DNA of 64,000 nucleotides, from positions 22,880,501-22,944,500 of the forward strand of contig OY987269.1 in the NCBI GenBank assembly GCA_963920665.1, read 5' to 3'. Position 1 is the first letter of the stretch, and each line of letters opens with the position of its first letter. Below the pieces are notes generated by a model. The model did not search any database and had not been told where the DNA came from. It saw only the letters and a list, made by a program, of their open reading frames with translations. The stretch comes from Straminergon stramineum (Eukaryota; Streptophyta; Bryopsida; Hypnales; Calliergonaceae). This document shows positions 37,420 to 49,667 of the stretch, piece after piece. Both the position numbers and the translations under genes were made by a program.

Positions 37420-37875
37420 GCACCAAAGATTCGCCCTCAGGTCGTTCCAAAGCCAGTGATGAGCGTCATCAACACTGTAGTGCCTGTTGTGCACTCAAAT
37501 TTGGGAGCAGATGATCCAGAAAGTGACTTCTTAAGAAGAACATTGCATCTCATACATGTAAGTATTTGTACCGAATACATGTCTCATCTCAGGACCAGCG
37601 ATTGTCCATGCTGTGTATTTGATGTTGTTTACGTGGTGAACTCCTTAGTATTTCTTCACATACTTGGTCGTTCAGCTTGTCAAATATCCACGGAGTATGA
37701 TGTCAAAGAATAGTGATTGTCATCTCACTATTTACTCTCCGGTAGACACGGTCCAAGGTTGATGAAGCAACTGTAGCACGGCGTGAAGATGAGGCATTTG
37801 AAGCTGTGTTCAAGATGGAAGCAGAGCTAAAAATGGTCCTATGCCAAATTCTTGACCAATTTGTACTGCTCTAAC
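37420..37875 (+). pseudogene. Unidentified captured exon pair, plus strand
   Basis: An exon of about 37421-37559 (APKIRPQVVPKPV... ADDPESDFLRRTLHLIH) ends at GTAAGTAT in phase 0. A second exon of about 37744-37874 starts after GGTAG in phase 0 (TRSKVDEATVARREDEAFEAV...) and ends at TAA. The splice signals and frame continuity suggest a genuine captured gene fragment in opposite orientation to the MetRS fragment. Family unknown to me. Confidence 0.45.
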
Positions 37876-38663
37876 AACTTGCATCTGTCTCCGATTCGAT
37901 GAATTGAGGAACGATTTTTAGTAAACCCACCTCAAAAACAAGAGCAATGGGAGCGTGGGCATTCCCTAGCTGTGATTCTCGAGTGGTTAAAGTCCGAATA
38001 CACTCTTGCTGAAAATCCTAATCATTGAGAGGGCGAGGATCAGTCCATGGCTGCGAGTTTTACTACCGTAGACGCTCGCCTGCCTCTGCAGTACCCCTGC
38101 GGACCGGCCTTGAGCAGGGAGAGAAGACGATCATTAGAGACCGCAAGTCATCTCCCTCCCCCAAACCCTAAACTCTAGTCGTCTCTCTCCCCAAAATCCA
38201 GCACCATTGCTATTCCCGATGCATTCCCCGATCCCAATGTTCCCAACTTGGCTCCGAAGTTCCCCTGTTAGGAGAGCGTAAGCGTCTCCTAACGGGGCCC
38301 ATAAAAAATAAATAAATTCTATTTATTACAAATTAAAATGTGAAAGTGCCAATTTTCATTAGAATTGGTACTTTTTGAGTTCTCCTACCTAGATTTTTTC
38401 TCTACGTTTTTCCTTGCTAGGGTACCTTCTTTTTTAAGGTTTGTACATTAAAATATTTTTCTCATTTTAAAATAATTATTTTTCTAATTATAAAGTACTC
38501 CCCCTCCAAAACAAGAGTACTATGGAAAACACTACAAAAAATGTACGGTGTTTCTTGCAATGACCCCTAGACTCTATAATAAATATTGCTCTTGAATTAT
38601 AATCAGGAAAACTCTCATGGACCTTCAAGTTTACTAGGTATTCTGGTGAAGTTGGGTTTTTTT

Positions 38664-38881
38664 TGTTAAGAAATGATATTATCTTATGGTGCTCTCCTAG
38701 TCATCTTAGTCAACTAGGATTAGGGATGATAATCCCATAGACCAATAGGAGAAGAGAACTATTCATCTTCTCTCTCCCTTTGTATATACTCTCAAGTTTC
38801 ATTGAACTAACTACGCTTTTCTTTCTTGCATGTTTTGGTGTTGCTACAAGTTTATTGTTTAGTTTCGTTTCTTTCTCAACA
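38664..38881 (+). repeat. 5' LTR of the copia element
   Basis: Starts TGTTAAGAAATG and ends TTTCTCAACA. It differs from the 3' LTR at two positions that I can see. It is followed by CGTTATCAGCACGCTC, the probable primer-binding site. Confidence 0.93.
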
Positions 38882-38984
38882 CGTTATCAGCACGCTCTTT
38901 AAATTTATTTTTTTAAGATAGTTTTGCTTTTGAACATCCATTTTAAAGTTTGTTTTTTGGGAGGAATTTTGCAATCCCTCCCTG

Positions 38985-39844
38985 TTGTTGTATCTCTGCC
39001 CCTGCTCTCTCTCTGACTCCCTCCGACTAGTCCCGCACCCCCCCTCTCCGCTCCCCTCCGCTCGCCTCCCTCCCTGGTGCTCGCTCCCTGGCTCCCTGCC
39101 GCTCCCTGGCTCTCCGTTGTTCCCTGCCTCCCCTCCGCTCCGTAGCTGGTCCCTCCCCGGTCCCTTCCGGCTCAGCTCCCTCTCCAGTCCCTTCCGGCTT
39201 TTGTTTTCGCTCCCTTCTGGCTCCCAACCCGTACCGCTCCCTGTCTCCCTGCTTACTCTACCGCCCGACTTACTCCAGGCTCTTCCAGATCATCTTGGCG
39301 TTTGGCACCTCCTTCCTTCCAAACCTTTCAAGTTTGCTACTCTCCATTTTTATTTTTGTTAATCTTTGTTATTCATTTTCCTCTTGCCTCTTCATGTCCA
39401 TTTGCTCTTCCACCTTCTTCTTTGCCATCTTTCAAAACCCTTCCTTCCAAACTCTTGTTTTGAATAATTTTATTTATTTTAAATTTTAAATTTTAAAATT
39501 GATCCTTCATTTTTATAATTTTATAAAATCATAATTTCCAATCTTTATCTTTATCTTTATCTTCATCTTCATCTTCATCTTTATCTTTACCTTTACCTTT
39601 TACTTTTACTTTTACTTTTATCTTTATCTTTAATTTACTTTAATTTTAATATTAATATTATTTTACTTTAATCTTTTTCAATTCCACCTTTATCTTTATT
39701 TTTATTCCATCTTTATCTTTATTTCATTTTCATCTTTTTCTTTATTTTCAAATTTCATCTTTATCTTTTATTTTACTTGAAACCCTAATTTCAAACCCTA
39801 ATTTTCATCTCAAACACTTTTATATTCTCTTCTATTCTTCTATC
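38985..39844 (+). repeat. Pyrimidine-rich leader of the copia element
   Basis: From about 38985 to 39290 the plus strand is a C/T-rich, GC-high tract with repeats of CTCCCTGGCTCC type. From about 39535 to 39770 it is a TCTTTA/TTTTAC-type microsatellite. Frames read from these are low complexity and not genes. They form the untranslated leader between the 5' LTR and gag. Confidence 0.7.
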
Positions 39845-40745
39845 ATGGCTACATCAACCTCTTCTGTTGCTACATCTACCACAGTCCTGGTGGTCACTAC
39901 TACCGTTGAATCACCATGGCTTCAGCCTCTTCTTTTTCCACAACTTGCAGCTGATGGGAGTAACTATTTATTATGGGCGAAAACTGCAAAAGCACATATA
40001 TTTGCGGAGCAATTATCAGAGTGCATTTCTTTTGACCAATCCCCTATTGTAAGTGCCTCTGTTACTACCGCCATTTCTTGGAAAACTTTACTTTTGCTTT
40101 GTCGTCATCTTGTTCCTTCTCTACAGCATTAGTATTTGAAACTAGAACAACCAAATGAGCTTTGGCAGAAGCTCAAATCTCGCTTTGATCACCAGAAAAC
40201 AATCTTTCTTCCGAGAGCCCTTCATGATTGGACTCATTTACGAGTGTTGGATTTTCCAACAATTGTTGCTTTCAATAATGAATTGTATTGCATTATATCT
40301 CAACTGAGATTATGTGGTCAATCCATTACCGAACAAGAAATGATCGAGAAAACTCTCTCAACATTTCCACCTGTATCTGTTGTACTTGCACAGCAGTATA
40401 GAAATATGAAATTTGACAATCACTCAGATCTCATGTCTCTGTTACTTCTTGCTGAAAAGCAAAACGAACCCCTCTTGTGAAATGCAGAGGCTCGTCCTAT
40501 TGGAACTACGGTTCCTGAGTCTCATGTTGCCAAGGTTTCTAATTCTAAACCTAAGGCACACAAATATAGAAAATATCGCAACAAGCACTCGGGTAGCTAT
40601 AGTCGTGACAACCAACCAACACAGCGGAGAAATACTACTTCTTCTACTAACAACCATGGTAAGCGTCCGTCAGAGACGCGTTCTTGCCACAAATGTGGTA
40701 GAGTGGGCCATCTAGCAAATGCTTGTCGGACATCAAACTATTTTG
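39845..40745 (+). pseudogene. copia gag with CCHC zinc knuckle
   Basis: One frame from the ATG at 39845, with stops at 40130 (TAG) and 40478 (TGA). It contains the gag pattern ADGSNYLLWAKTAKAHI, then LWQKLKSRF, and the knuckle CHKCGRVGHLANAC at about 40684-40725. Gag packages the element RNA in virus-like particles. The stops rule out an intact product. Confidence 0.85.
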
Positions 40746-42499
40746 TCAAATTATTCCAGGAGAACAAGAAGCTACGAGCTCAAACTCGAGAGGCCCATAC
40801 TATGGATGCGCCCATGGATCCATGTGCAACTGATGACCTGAAAACGTATGTTGTTGATGACACCTCCACTGGTGAGTCTTGTGATGCGCTCCTTGACTCT
40901 GCAACTACACATACAATCCTACAGGATAAACAATTTTTTGATTCAAAGAATCTTTCAATTTGGCAAACCAAAAATTTAATAACTATGGCTGGATCGAATG
41001 TCTTTCATTTCCAGGAGGGACCAGCAAAGGTGATATTGCTTGAGGACAACACCATTACATGCATGCATACTATGTTTTCTCCCTCTGTGCCTCGGAGCTT
41101 GATCAGCTATCGAGATGTACGTACCAATGGTTATCATCTCTCGACCACAATTCTAGATAGGCGAGAGGCTTTGGTTTTTGTACAAAATAATAAAGTGGTG
41201 GAAAAAGCTTTTGCTGCAGCAAGTGGCTTATATCGGATTCCAATCCGACCACCTATTGTATCTAGTTTTGCTTTATCTTTTAAAGATAATAAAATTTCTC
41301 TTTGGCATGGAAGATTGGGTCATCCTAGCTCTACTTTATTTTGCAAAATCCTTCCATGTATTGCTGGCCATAATTTACAACCAGCAGATGTCAATTCTAT
41401 GATATTATGTCAAGCATGCGTGCAAGGCAAATTAATTGCCAAACCATCTCTGTGGAAACTTCCTCATGAATTACAACCATTGCTTTCCAGATTACATGGT
41501 GATATTTGTGGTCCAATAAACCCTATGTCTGGACCATTTAGATATTTTTTAGTTTTGGTTGATGCATCAGGCCAACAATCACATGTCTCATTACTTTCAA
41601 CAAGAAATTTGGCTTTAGCCAATTTACTTTCAATGTTGATCCGTTTCAAGGCTCATTTTCCTGATTATCCAATCAAAACACTACGTATGGATAATGCTCA
41701 AGAATTTCGATCAAGATCTTTCGAAGATTATTATATTGCAACAGGAATTGATTTGACATATTCAGTTCCATATGAACATGCTCAAAATGGACTAGCGGAG
41801 TCTTTTATCAAACGGATTCAACTTATTACGAGACCTTTGCTTATTCATGCAAATTTGCCTCCATCTATGTGGGGCCGTGCAATTCTCTACGCTACAAATC
41901 TAATTCGACTTCGTCCTTCATCTGTGGAGATTGCTTCTTCACAAGAACTTCTTTCAGGACATGTTCCTAATGTATCATATTTACACATTTTCGGTTGCTG
42001 TGTATGGGTTCCAGACCCGGAACCTCAACGTCGTACTATTGGAGTTCATCGGCAAGAAGACATTTATGTTGGTTTTGATTCTCCAAGCATCATTCGTTAC
42101 ATCAATCCATCTACTGGTATGCTGCTTCGTGCTCGTTTTGATAATTGTAGATTTGAGGAAGACATATTTCCATCTTTGACAAGAGGAGTATCAATTCCCA
42201 AGACTCCAACAGGCCTTACATTCAAGGCACCTGAGACATTTACATTGAATCCTGATCCAAGAACATCTTTGGCCGAAACTGAAGTTGCCAAAATTTTGCA
42301 TTTGCAAAAGATTGCGGATCAAACACCTGATGGATTCAATGATACAACAAGAATTACGAAAAATCCGTTGAATGAAGCTCAAAATGTTCTTGCTCGCGTT
42401 TCAATACTAGATACTGTTGCCACTCCAACTCTTCAATCAATGGGCAAACGGACTCGTGGACCAAATAAACAACCATGCAAGCGCAAAAACAATGGCTGA
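40703..42499 (+). pseudogene. copia protease and integrase region
   Basis: A 598-codon open stretch in the gag frame. It holds a protease-like ALLDSATTH motif, the GAG-pre-integrase LWHGRLGHPS block with the C-x-x-C of the integrase zinc finger (QACVQGK), and the DDE integrase core (DICGP, TLRMDNAQEF, NGLAE). The frame is lost near 42480, where the reading shifts. Confidence 0.88.
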
Positions 42500-44384
42500 T
42501 GCTATTCACCCTTCTATACCTTTAGCAACCACCTCCAATTTTCTGGAATCATCCATCTCAGATTGTCCGTCCACATCTGATACCATCAATATTCTTGAGG
42601 AAGCAGTTCCTACTCAACAACATACAAAGATTTAGTTGAATAATGAGTTATCTATAATGTATTGTGGAACTAGTGATGTATGGGATAGAGCAAATATTGC
42701 AATTGATGACTCATTTATTTGTATGATTGCTGAACATCTTTCTTGCGAGAAAGATGATCCTGAACCAAACACTATTGAAGAAGCGATGCGTCGCTCTGAT
42801 TGGCTAAAGTGGAAAGCTACTATGGAGGAGGAGTACGCCTCTTTGCGTAAGAAACAAGTCTTTGGACCTATTATCAATAATCTTACTTCTCGCCCTCTTG
42901 GATACAAGATGGTATTTGTGCGTAAACGTAATCATACTGGCCAAATTATCCGTTATAAAGTTCGCCTCGTTGCTTAAGGTTTTACACAAAAATTTGGAAT
43001 TGACTATGATTCGACATATTCACCAGTTATGGATTCTATTACTTTTCGATATCTTCTTGGGATGGCCGTACATGCCATTCTTGACATGCGATTGATGGAC
43101 GTAGTAACTGCTTATTTATATGGATCACTTAATGCTCATATTTATATGAAAGTTCCGCCTGGTCTTGAAACCACAAATCCAACTACACCAATCCCGGGTA
43201 AACATCGTGGTGTTAAATTACAACGGGCATTATATGGTCTTAAGCAATCTGGACGCATGTGGTATCAATGACTATGAGATTTTCTTATCCAACATCACTA
43301 TATAAACGATCTATTACTTCCATGTCTTTTTATCAAACAAGACACATATAGATTTGTCATCATTGTAGTCTATGTTGATGATTTGAATCTTGTAGGCACT
43401 ACATCTGCTTGTATTGTAACTACTCAGCTTCTTACTCGTGAGTTTGAGATGAAATTACTTTATAAAACTACCTTTTGCATTAGTTTACAAGTTCTTCACT
43501 TGAAAGATGGGAGTATTTTTCTTTCACAAATGACTTATATTACTCGAATCTTAAAAAGATTCAACATGATAGATGTCTATCCACTTTCTACACCTATGGT
43601 TGGTCGTAGCAACAAAGGTGATGATCCTTATCGCCCTTGCGAGGAGGAGGAGGAACCATTGAGTGAACAATATCCGTACCTCGCCACGGTCGGAGCACTT
43701 TTATATTTGGCTACATCTACAAGGCCTGATATTACATTCGTAGTTAGTGTCCTTGCGAGACATAGTGCTCGTCCTACACTACAACATTGGAATGGCATCA
43801 AACACCTTCTTCGTTATTTGAAAGGAACCGAAGATTTGGGATTACATTATATTCAATCAGTAGATCCTACATTGATTAGATATGCTGATGCTCGCTATAG
43901 ATCTGACCCTGCAACATCCAAGTCTCAAATGGGCTATGTTTTCTTACGACATGGAGCTGCAATATCTTGGAAATCGGTAAAACAAATGATAACTGCAACA
44001 TCATCAAATCATGCAGAAATTATTGTTTTGCATGAAGCATCTCGAGAATGTATTTGGTTAAGATCAATGGATAAATTTATTCGGACAAACTGTGGATTAT
44101 CATATGATGATTCTCCAACTACTTTATATGAAGACAACAGTGCTTGTGTTACACAAATGCAAGTGGGTTTTATCAAAGGAGACCGAACTAAACATATTGA
44201 TCCAAAATATTTCAGTTTTATCCATGACTTAATTACTAACCGAGCACTTGAAATCAAGAAAATTATATCAACAAATAATCTTGCTGATCTTTTTACCAAG
44301 GCTCTTCCTTTATGTATCCATCGTCAACTTGTTCATGGCATTGGTATGCGACGGCTCAATATTTTAGAGCAAGAGATTCAATAG
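42486..44384 (+). pseudogene. copia reverse transcriptase and RNase H region
   Basis: Reads in the next frame, broken by stops at 42633, 42975, 43269 and 43275. Landmarks: WKATMEEEYASL, VFVRKRN, YGLKQSGRMWYQ, the catalytic YVDD at about 43372-43383, then YLKGTEDLGL and the RNase H end EDNSACVTQM ... HIDPKYFS. The RT makes cDNA from element RNA. All stops fit C-to-T changes at CAG, CAA or CGA. Confidence 0.88.
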
Positions 44385-44946
44385 ATTATTACTATGCAAT
44401 TTGTAAAAGCCTTTTGATATCTTTCCATGGATTTTTCCCATTGGGTTTTACCATGAGAATAGATTGATAAAGGTGTTGTACTCTTTTTCCTTCATCTGTG
44501 GTTTTATCCTTAATTATAAACAAGGTTTTCCCAGATAAGGTTTTAATGAGGCAGCAATTGTAATCTCATGAGATTTCAAAATTTATCTCATAGAATATTG
44601 CATAGAAAAAGATCGTGGTAAGAACCATGGTTTAGTAATCAATGCTGGAGCTTGTTAACAATCTTGGGGTGCACTGCATCTTGTCACAACTCAAGGGTAG
44701 GATAGCGGGTCGACTGTATATTCCTGCCTCACTAGCATGCCAAGCCGCAAATTACTCAACCAATCAACGAGGCCGACAAGTTTCGAACCTCGGACCGATC
44801 GGTTAACCACTGACGTACCAACCAATTGACCAAGTCTACAACTTGGCAACTGAATTCGACATTTGGTTGATTTTATCACTTTCTTGGACCAATTCAATTC
44901 AATTTTTATATTTTATTATATTCTTACTATGTCGAGTGAGGAGGAG

Positions 44947-45164
44947 TGTTAAGAAATGATATTATCTTATGGCGCTCTCCTAGTCATCTTAGTCAACTAG
45001 GATTAGGGATGATAATCCCATAGACCAATAGGAGAGGAGAACTATTCATCTTCTCTCTCCCTTTGTATATACTCTCAAGTTTCATTGAACTAACTACGCT
45101 TTTCTTTCTTGCATGTTTTGGTGTTGCTACAAGTTTATTGTTTAGTTTCGTTTCTTTCTCAACA
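44947..45164 (+). repeat. 3' LTR of the copia element
   Basis: 218 bp, TG...CA, about 99% identical to the 5' LTR by eye. Confidence 0.93.
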
Positions 45165-46158
45165 TTTTTCATCTCTGTTCTCATTGAGATCTATCACACA
45201 CACATCCCAAAGGCTTTGGGAGAGGAGGTGCCATACTTGCATGAGAGTTTGGAAGACAATGCAAATATTTTTGCGTAATAATGAAACGATTGATAGAGCT
45301 CGAAATGGCACTTACAAAGACTGTAGGCTCTGGGACATGGTGAGATTTGGCAAAGGTCCTGTGAGATTGTTCGTAGATAGGTCCCTGTTTCAACCAACTA
45401 TCACTCTCCAAATACCATTTCTCAATGCATTCCAGCACTAATTTGAGCAAAGATAAACGAGAGGGTGGACAAATCGAGTAAACTAATATGAAGATAACAG
45501 GCTAACAGATAACATCTAGCAACAGACAAGTACAGAAGAAGAATCTGTGAAAAAATACAGGGAAGCATCTTTGGACACTCTAAACCAAGGATAGTAAATC
45601 ACTAATGAATTGCAGCATCCAGATTCTTAGTGTTACTAACTGTGTCATGCTTATAAAAGCATTTGTAAGATTGCTATCGTTGAATTGGTTCCTGGCCAGG
45701 TTTAGAGTCTGGAGATTTGACCAATCTTGAGCTTGATTGTGAAACTCCCCAACAAACTCGTTGCCACTCAAATCTCTGTGGAATTCCACATGCTGAAATC
45801 AGTGAAAATTCCAACTAAGTTGAAGCTACTTCTGTGACCACATTGAGGACTCCAATTTTTGAGTTTCCAGAGTAGGTCAATTCATTAAGAGAGCAGTAAT
45901 TAATGTCGCAGTTCCATAAATAAATACTTACACATTCAAAATAATGTTAAGGTAGGGGAGATCTGGAAGACTTCCGGTAAATGCATTGTCATGGAGATCC
46001 CTATAACACAGCACCAATACAACAGATGTAACATTGTTAGAACCTCGGTTAGAACCAATCAACCAGGGTGTTCATGTAAACCTTGTTGTCATATCATGGA
46101 AATAACACCCTCTACATTGATGAAAGTGCTTGTGGGATATGAATGTCAACTCCCTATA

Positions 46159-46628
46159 AGGTAAAACAGCCTGTTACGAACCAAATGGGGGGTTTGCCCT
46201 CTTGTCATTTCTGAAATTTTTTACTGTTTTTTTCCAGAGAAAGTCAAGTGATAGAAATGGCGAGAGCATTTGAAACTATATTTTTTTTCGACAAAGTGTG
46301 AATTTGTTATGAAATTTTGAAGTGTTCAGCCCATCACAGCCTGTAGACTACCCCAAAACCAACAAAAAATGATCCATAACACTCATCTTACTCACCTATT
46401 GCACTCACAATATTTTCTAATGCAGAAGACCTGAAAAAGGCACTTCCTAGTTCCTACAATGAACTACACCAAAAAACTAGAAATTCCTATTGAGGTCAAT
46501 AATTACTCCATTCGAGTTAGCTAAGACATTGAATGTGGCCCAAATCTCAATAACTAAAAGAAAACTGTAATGGGATCATTCTTAGGAGTCTGCAATGGGT
46601 AAAGGGTCTGTAATGGGCTGTTTTACCT
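46159..46628. mobile_element. TA-flanked TIR element in R2 intron
   Basis: Left end TA-AGGTAAAACAGCC, right end GGCTGTTTTACCT-TA, about 470 bp and non-coding. R1 lacks it at the matching intron (about 59745). TA duplication suggests a Tc1/mariner-type non-autonomous element. Confidence 0.65.
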
Positions 46629-46817
46629 TAGACCAGATAATCTCTGTAGTCAGTGTTTCTGCAGGACAATCACAAGCAAGAGAAGCTTACAGTGTGTGTA
46701 AATAGGTCTTTTGAATTTCCTGAGGAAGAGGTCCAGTCAAATTTGGATTTCCAGTCAATTCTCTGCAGCATGCAAGGATTTTTGTCAATGTCATAGAATG
46801 TTAACATGGCACACATA

Positions 46818-46950
46818 TTGATATCCTACTTTTTTTTTATTTGGCACAAATGAAACGAAATTTCATTGCAAAAGGGAATAAAATACAAACAGACCAGCCA
46901 CAAGTGGCCTGGTCCAGGAACACACAAAGGAAACTTGATATCCTACTTTT
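46818..46950 (-). mobile_element. Short retroposon (LINE/SINE 3' end) with exact 16-bp target duplication
   Basis: TTGATATCCTACTTTT occurs at 46818-46833 and again at 46935-46950. Between them, read on the minus strand, lie about 100 bases ending in a poly-A run. The tail region (TTTTGCAATGAAATTTCGTTTC) resembles those at 50850 and 52390. The R1 intron has no insertion here. Confidence 0.8.
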
Positions 46951-47577
46951 GGTAACTTGATAATTTGGTATCCTGACCTCTCTCAATAGAAAGCTAATAC
47001 ATGACTCTGGTTCTGAGAAGCATTATTATTTTTTTAAATGATCAGTGACCATTAAAAAAAAAGAGAGCAATCAATCAGGAGTTCTGAGAATTACTTACAA
47101 CGTGGACAGACAAATGAAGTTTCCAATCACCGCTGGTAAATTGCCTGCAATTGATGCATTATGGAGGCTCCTGCATGTCCAATTCATCATCATATAAGCT
47201 AGATTTTATATCACAAAATCTAGTGGAGACAGAACCAACCCACTTAGTTTCTAGGACCTATTGAACTCTGCTATCTATATAGGCCCCACTTGCACCCAGT
47301 TGCCATTTTAGCCAACTGAATTTAGTTAATGGACCCAATGAACGTCAGTTGGCAATTTGTCGCTAGTTCCCAGCAACTAACTGGCATTGGATTATTTTAC
47401 ATTCAGTTCCATTACTTAACTTCATTTCCCTATTATGGACAAGTACACTAGTTGTGCCCTTACTTATCAATCACTTAAACAGCAGGCAGTTATAATTAGC
47501 TAGCTGTTATTCCCACCTGCCAAATTTCTTGTTACTTATTTTGCAAGTGTCGGTACATCAGAGCTACTATCAATGTC

Positions 47578-48503
47578 TTAACCCCAAAAGGATTGTTTGT
47601 CCTCTCTGGGGACAATTTGAGTCCAGGTAGGTTCTTATGACCTCAATTTTTATTTGAATTTTTGGAATTGTCTTGAGGATGTGCAATTTTGCGAGAGCTT
47701 TGTGGATGTATAATTTTTATTTCTATCAGTGCCCAAGAGAAAAAGTTATGAAACAATCTAACAAGAATGGAGATTGTGGGGCACCACAAAAAAATCACAA
47801 GAAGTTTAAAGAATATTTTTTTTAAATTCCTAAAAAAAATTCTCTATATTTGAAGCATTGATTCATTCTATTTAGACTAGTGATGAGAAAGTTATGGACA
47901 ATCTTAGTTTTTAAAATAATCTAAGCATATACTTGAAAAAATAACTCATATGATTCATTCTTTAGTGCATCTTTTTATAATTTTCCAAAATTTTTGTTAG
48001 AGAGGGTTATGTTTGACTTGCTAGAACATTCTCATTGTTGGGATTATTGTATTTCAATTTCATTTTAGAGCTATTAATGTTTTAGTTTTTCCTTCAATCT
48101 TCAATCTACTTCTACTCAACAATTTTTTAATGAGTAAAAATTACATGTTTTTTTCTTGAATTTTTTTCTAGGATTCTTGAATCAATTATTCAACATGAAA
48201 TCTTAAAAAATCAAAATCAATAATCCAAAAAATTTAAGTTTAGAAGATTCAAAGCCAAAAAATCTAATCAAGCAAGTTGTAAAAAAACTTGTTTTCTTCA
48301 CTTTGGATGCAATTATCTTGTAATCTAGGAGGTCAAAGTTTCTGAAATTTCATCCATACATCCTTATTCTAGTCTAGAATAAGATCCCATGATTAGATAT
48401 GCAAAAAGGAACAATTTAAAAAAAAATTGCTCTTTGCAATAGAAGTCTGTGGCAGTTTTGAGCATGTTTTGATGAAGAAAAGGCCTTGATCCTTGAGGGG
48501 TAA
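47578..48503. mobile_element. TTAA-flanked piggyBac-like MITE, copy E, with empty paralogous site
   Basis: Left TTAA-CCCCAAAAGGATT, right GATCCTTGAGGGG-TAA (one T lost). R1 shows the uninterrupted site ATGTCTTAAGACACAAGC at about 60491-60508, while R2 reads ATGTCTTAA ... TAAGACCCATGC around the insertion. This shows directly that the target is TTAA. Non-coding, 926 bp. Confidence 0.88.
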
Positions 48504-49081
48504 GACCCATGCTAGCTAAATGGAGGTGCTTGGTGCAGACGGGGCCTGAACTATTGGCCACATCACCAGAGGTTGATGATGGCAACCATCGAACAAGCAA
48601 CTCATTGACTGTACAAAACGGGTTTTCCTGGGCTTGGCAATGTCCAGAGCCTGAGGAATAAATTTAGAGTAAGTTAGATGATCGCTGACTTACAAGCCAG
48701 TGACTATATCATAATAATCCGTATTGTTGAAATTCAAACCCAAGCACTCTATCCCTCGCCAGTTGGGTGTAGTGTAATTATAGGATCCATCGCAGGGGTA
48801 TATTTGAGTGGAACTCCAGCCTGCCAAATTGCTGACAGGGTTGGGAGTGCTCTTGTTCCATTCTGCCCAAAGCTCTTGCAGCGCCTCCACTAGCAGGTCC
48901 CACCACACACAGACAAGTCACTCAATCAGAGCCTTTGCTGAGCTTGAAATTAGCCAGGGCTGGAGATCTAAGCCTACATGTTTGACTTAGCAAGAAGAAA
49001 CACCGAAACCCAACACACGAACAAGTGATATATCACATATTTTAGTACATTAATATAACCACTTCCTTGGTCATTTAATTA

Positions 49082-49667
49082 TTAACCCTTAATCGCTCTG
49101 ACATCCATTTTCTGGACAATGAGCAGATTGAAACTTGAATTTCATCCTCCTAATTGCTTAGATGAAAATTATTCTAATTTGGGGAGATACTTTATCAAGT
49201 TGTTATCTTATTAGAGGGTTGGATTTGGTGTTACTAGAGTACATATTTTTCTAAAATTATAAATGTGCAAATGTGTTAAGTGGTCAAACTGCATTGACTT
49301 TAGTTCAAAAAATTTGCCTAGATTTGTCAAAATGAGGTCATAGATTTGAAGAACACAAAAATTTCAAAAAATCACCATCTAAAGAGAAGCTCAATTCAAA
49401 TCCATTCCAACAAATTTTACTCAAAAAATGTTAATGTTTTGCTTGTAATCGAATTTTGAAGGAATTTTGAAATTTCTCTTTCAAATTTTATAAAAGAAAT
49501 ATTGGTGATAGCATTGGTGAATCTAACCGTACAGATGGAATCTACAAATCAAAATCTACAACTTTTATTTGTATATCAATTCCAAAATATGCTTCCAAAT
49601 TGAACTTTATAATGATTTTTTCACTAATCATCAATTCTGGAGATGATTCGGAACATTTAGGGGTCAA
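49082..49667. mobile_element. Degenerate TTAA-family element, copy G
   Basis: Left TTAA-CCCTTAATCGC, right CATTTAGGGG-TCAA, in the R2 first intron. It is older and more diverged than copies A-E. R1 has a much shorter intron here. Confidence 0.5.

Larger units (their letters stand above)
33386..38570. mobile_element. 5.2-kb TIR element with captured gene fragments (Pack-type)
   Basis: Perfect 24-bp inverted ends containing GGGGTCATTGCAAGAAACAC at 33386-33409 and 38547-38570. The R1 intron lacks it at the matching site (about 58616). Flanks read CTA before and TAG after, so the target duplication could be TA, CTA/TAG or CTAG and the superfamily is open. No transposase was recognised. It holds two methionyl-tRNA synthetase exons (minus), a plus-strand exon set, and a 297-bp minus frame (36948-37244) of unknown origin. 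It is most like a non-autonomous element that has captured host gene fragments. Confidence 0.75.
38664..45164 (+). mobile_element. Ty1/copia LTR retrotransposon, defective
   Basis: Two 218-bp LTRs (38664-38881, 44947-45164), each TG...CA, with a TTTTT direct repeat on both sides (38659-38663, 45165-45169). Internal order: gag, CCHC knuckle, protease, integrase, reverse transcriptase, RNase H, which is the copia order. A purine tract (about 44936-44946) precedes the 3' LTR. It lies in the R2 intron and is missing from the R1 intron. Confidence 0.93.

Noticed and set aside
33386..38570. hAT assignment for the Pack-type element from TAGGGG-like ends
   Set aside because: The 8 bases on each side (AATGTACC and GACTCTAT) do not match, so there is no 8-bp duplication.
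38985..39362. 125-codon Pro/Ser/Leu-rich frame
   Set aside because: Read from the pyrimidine-rich copia leader; low complexity.
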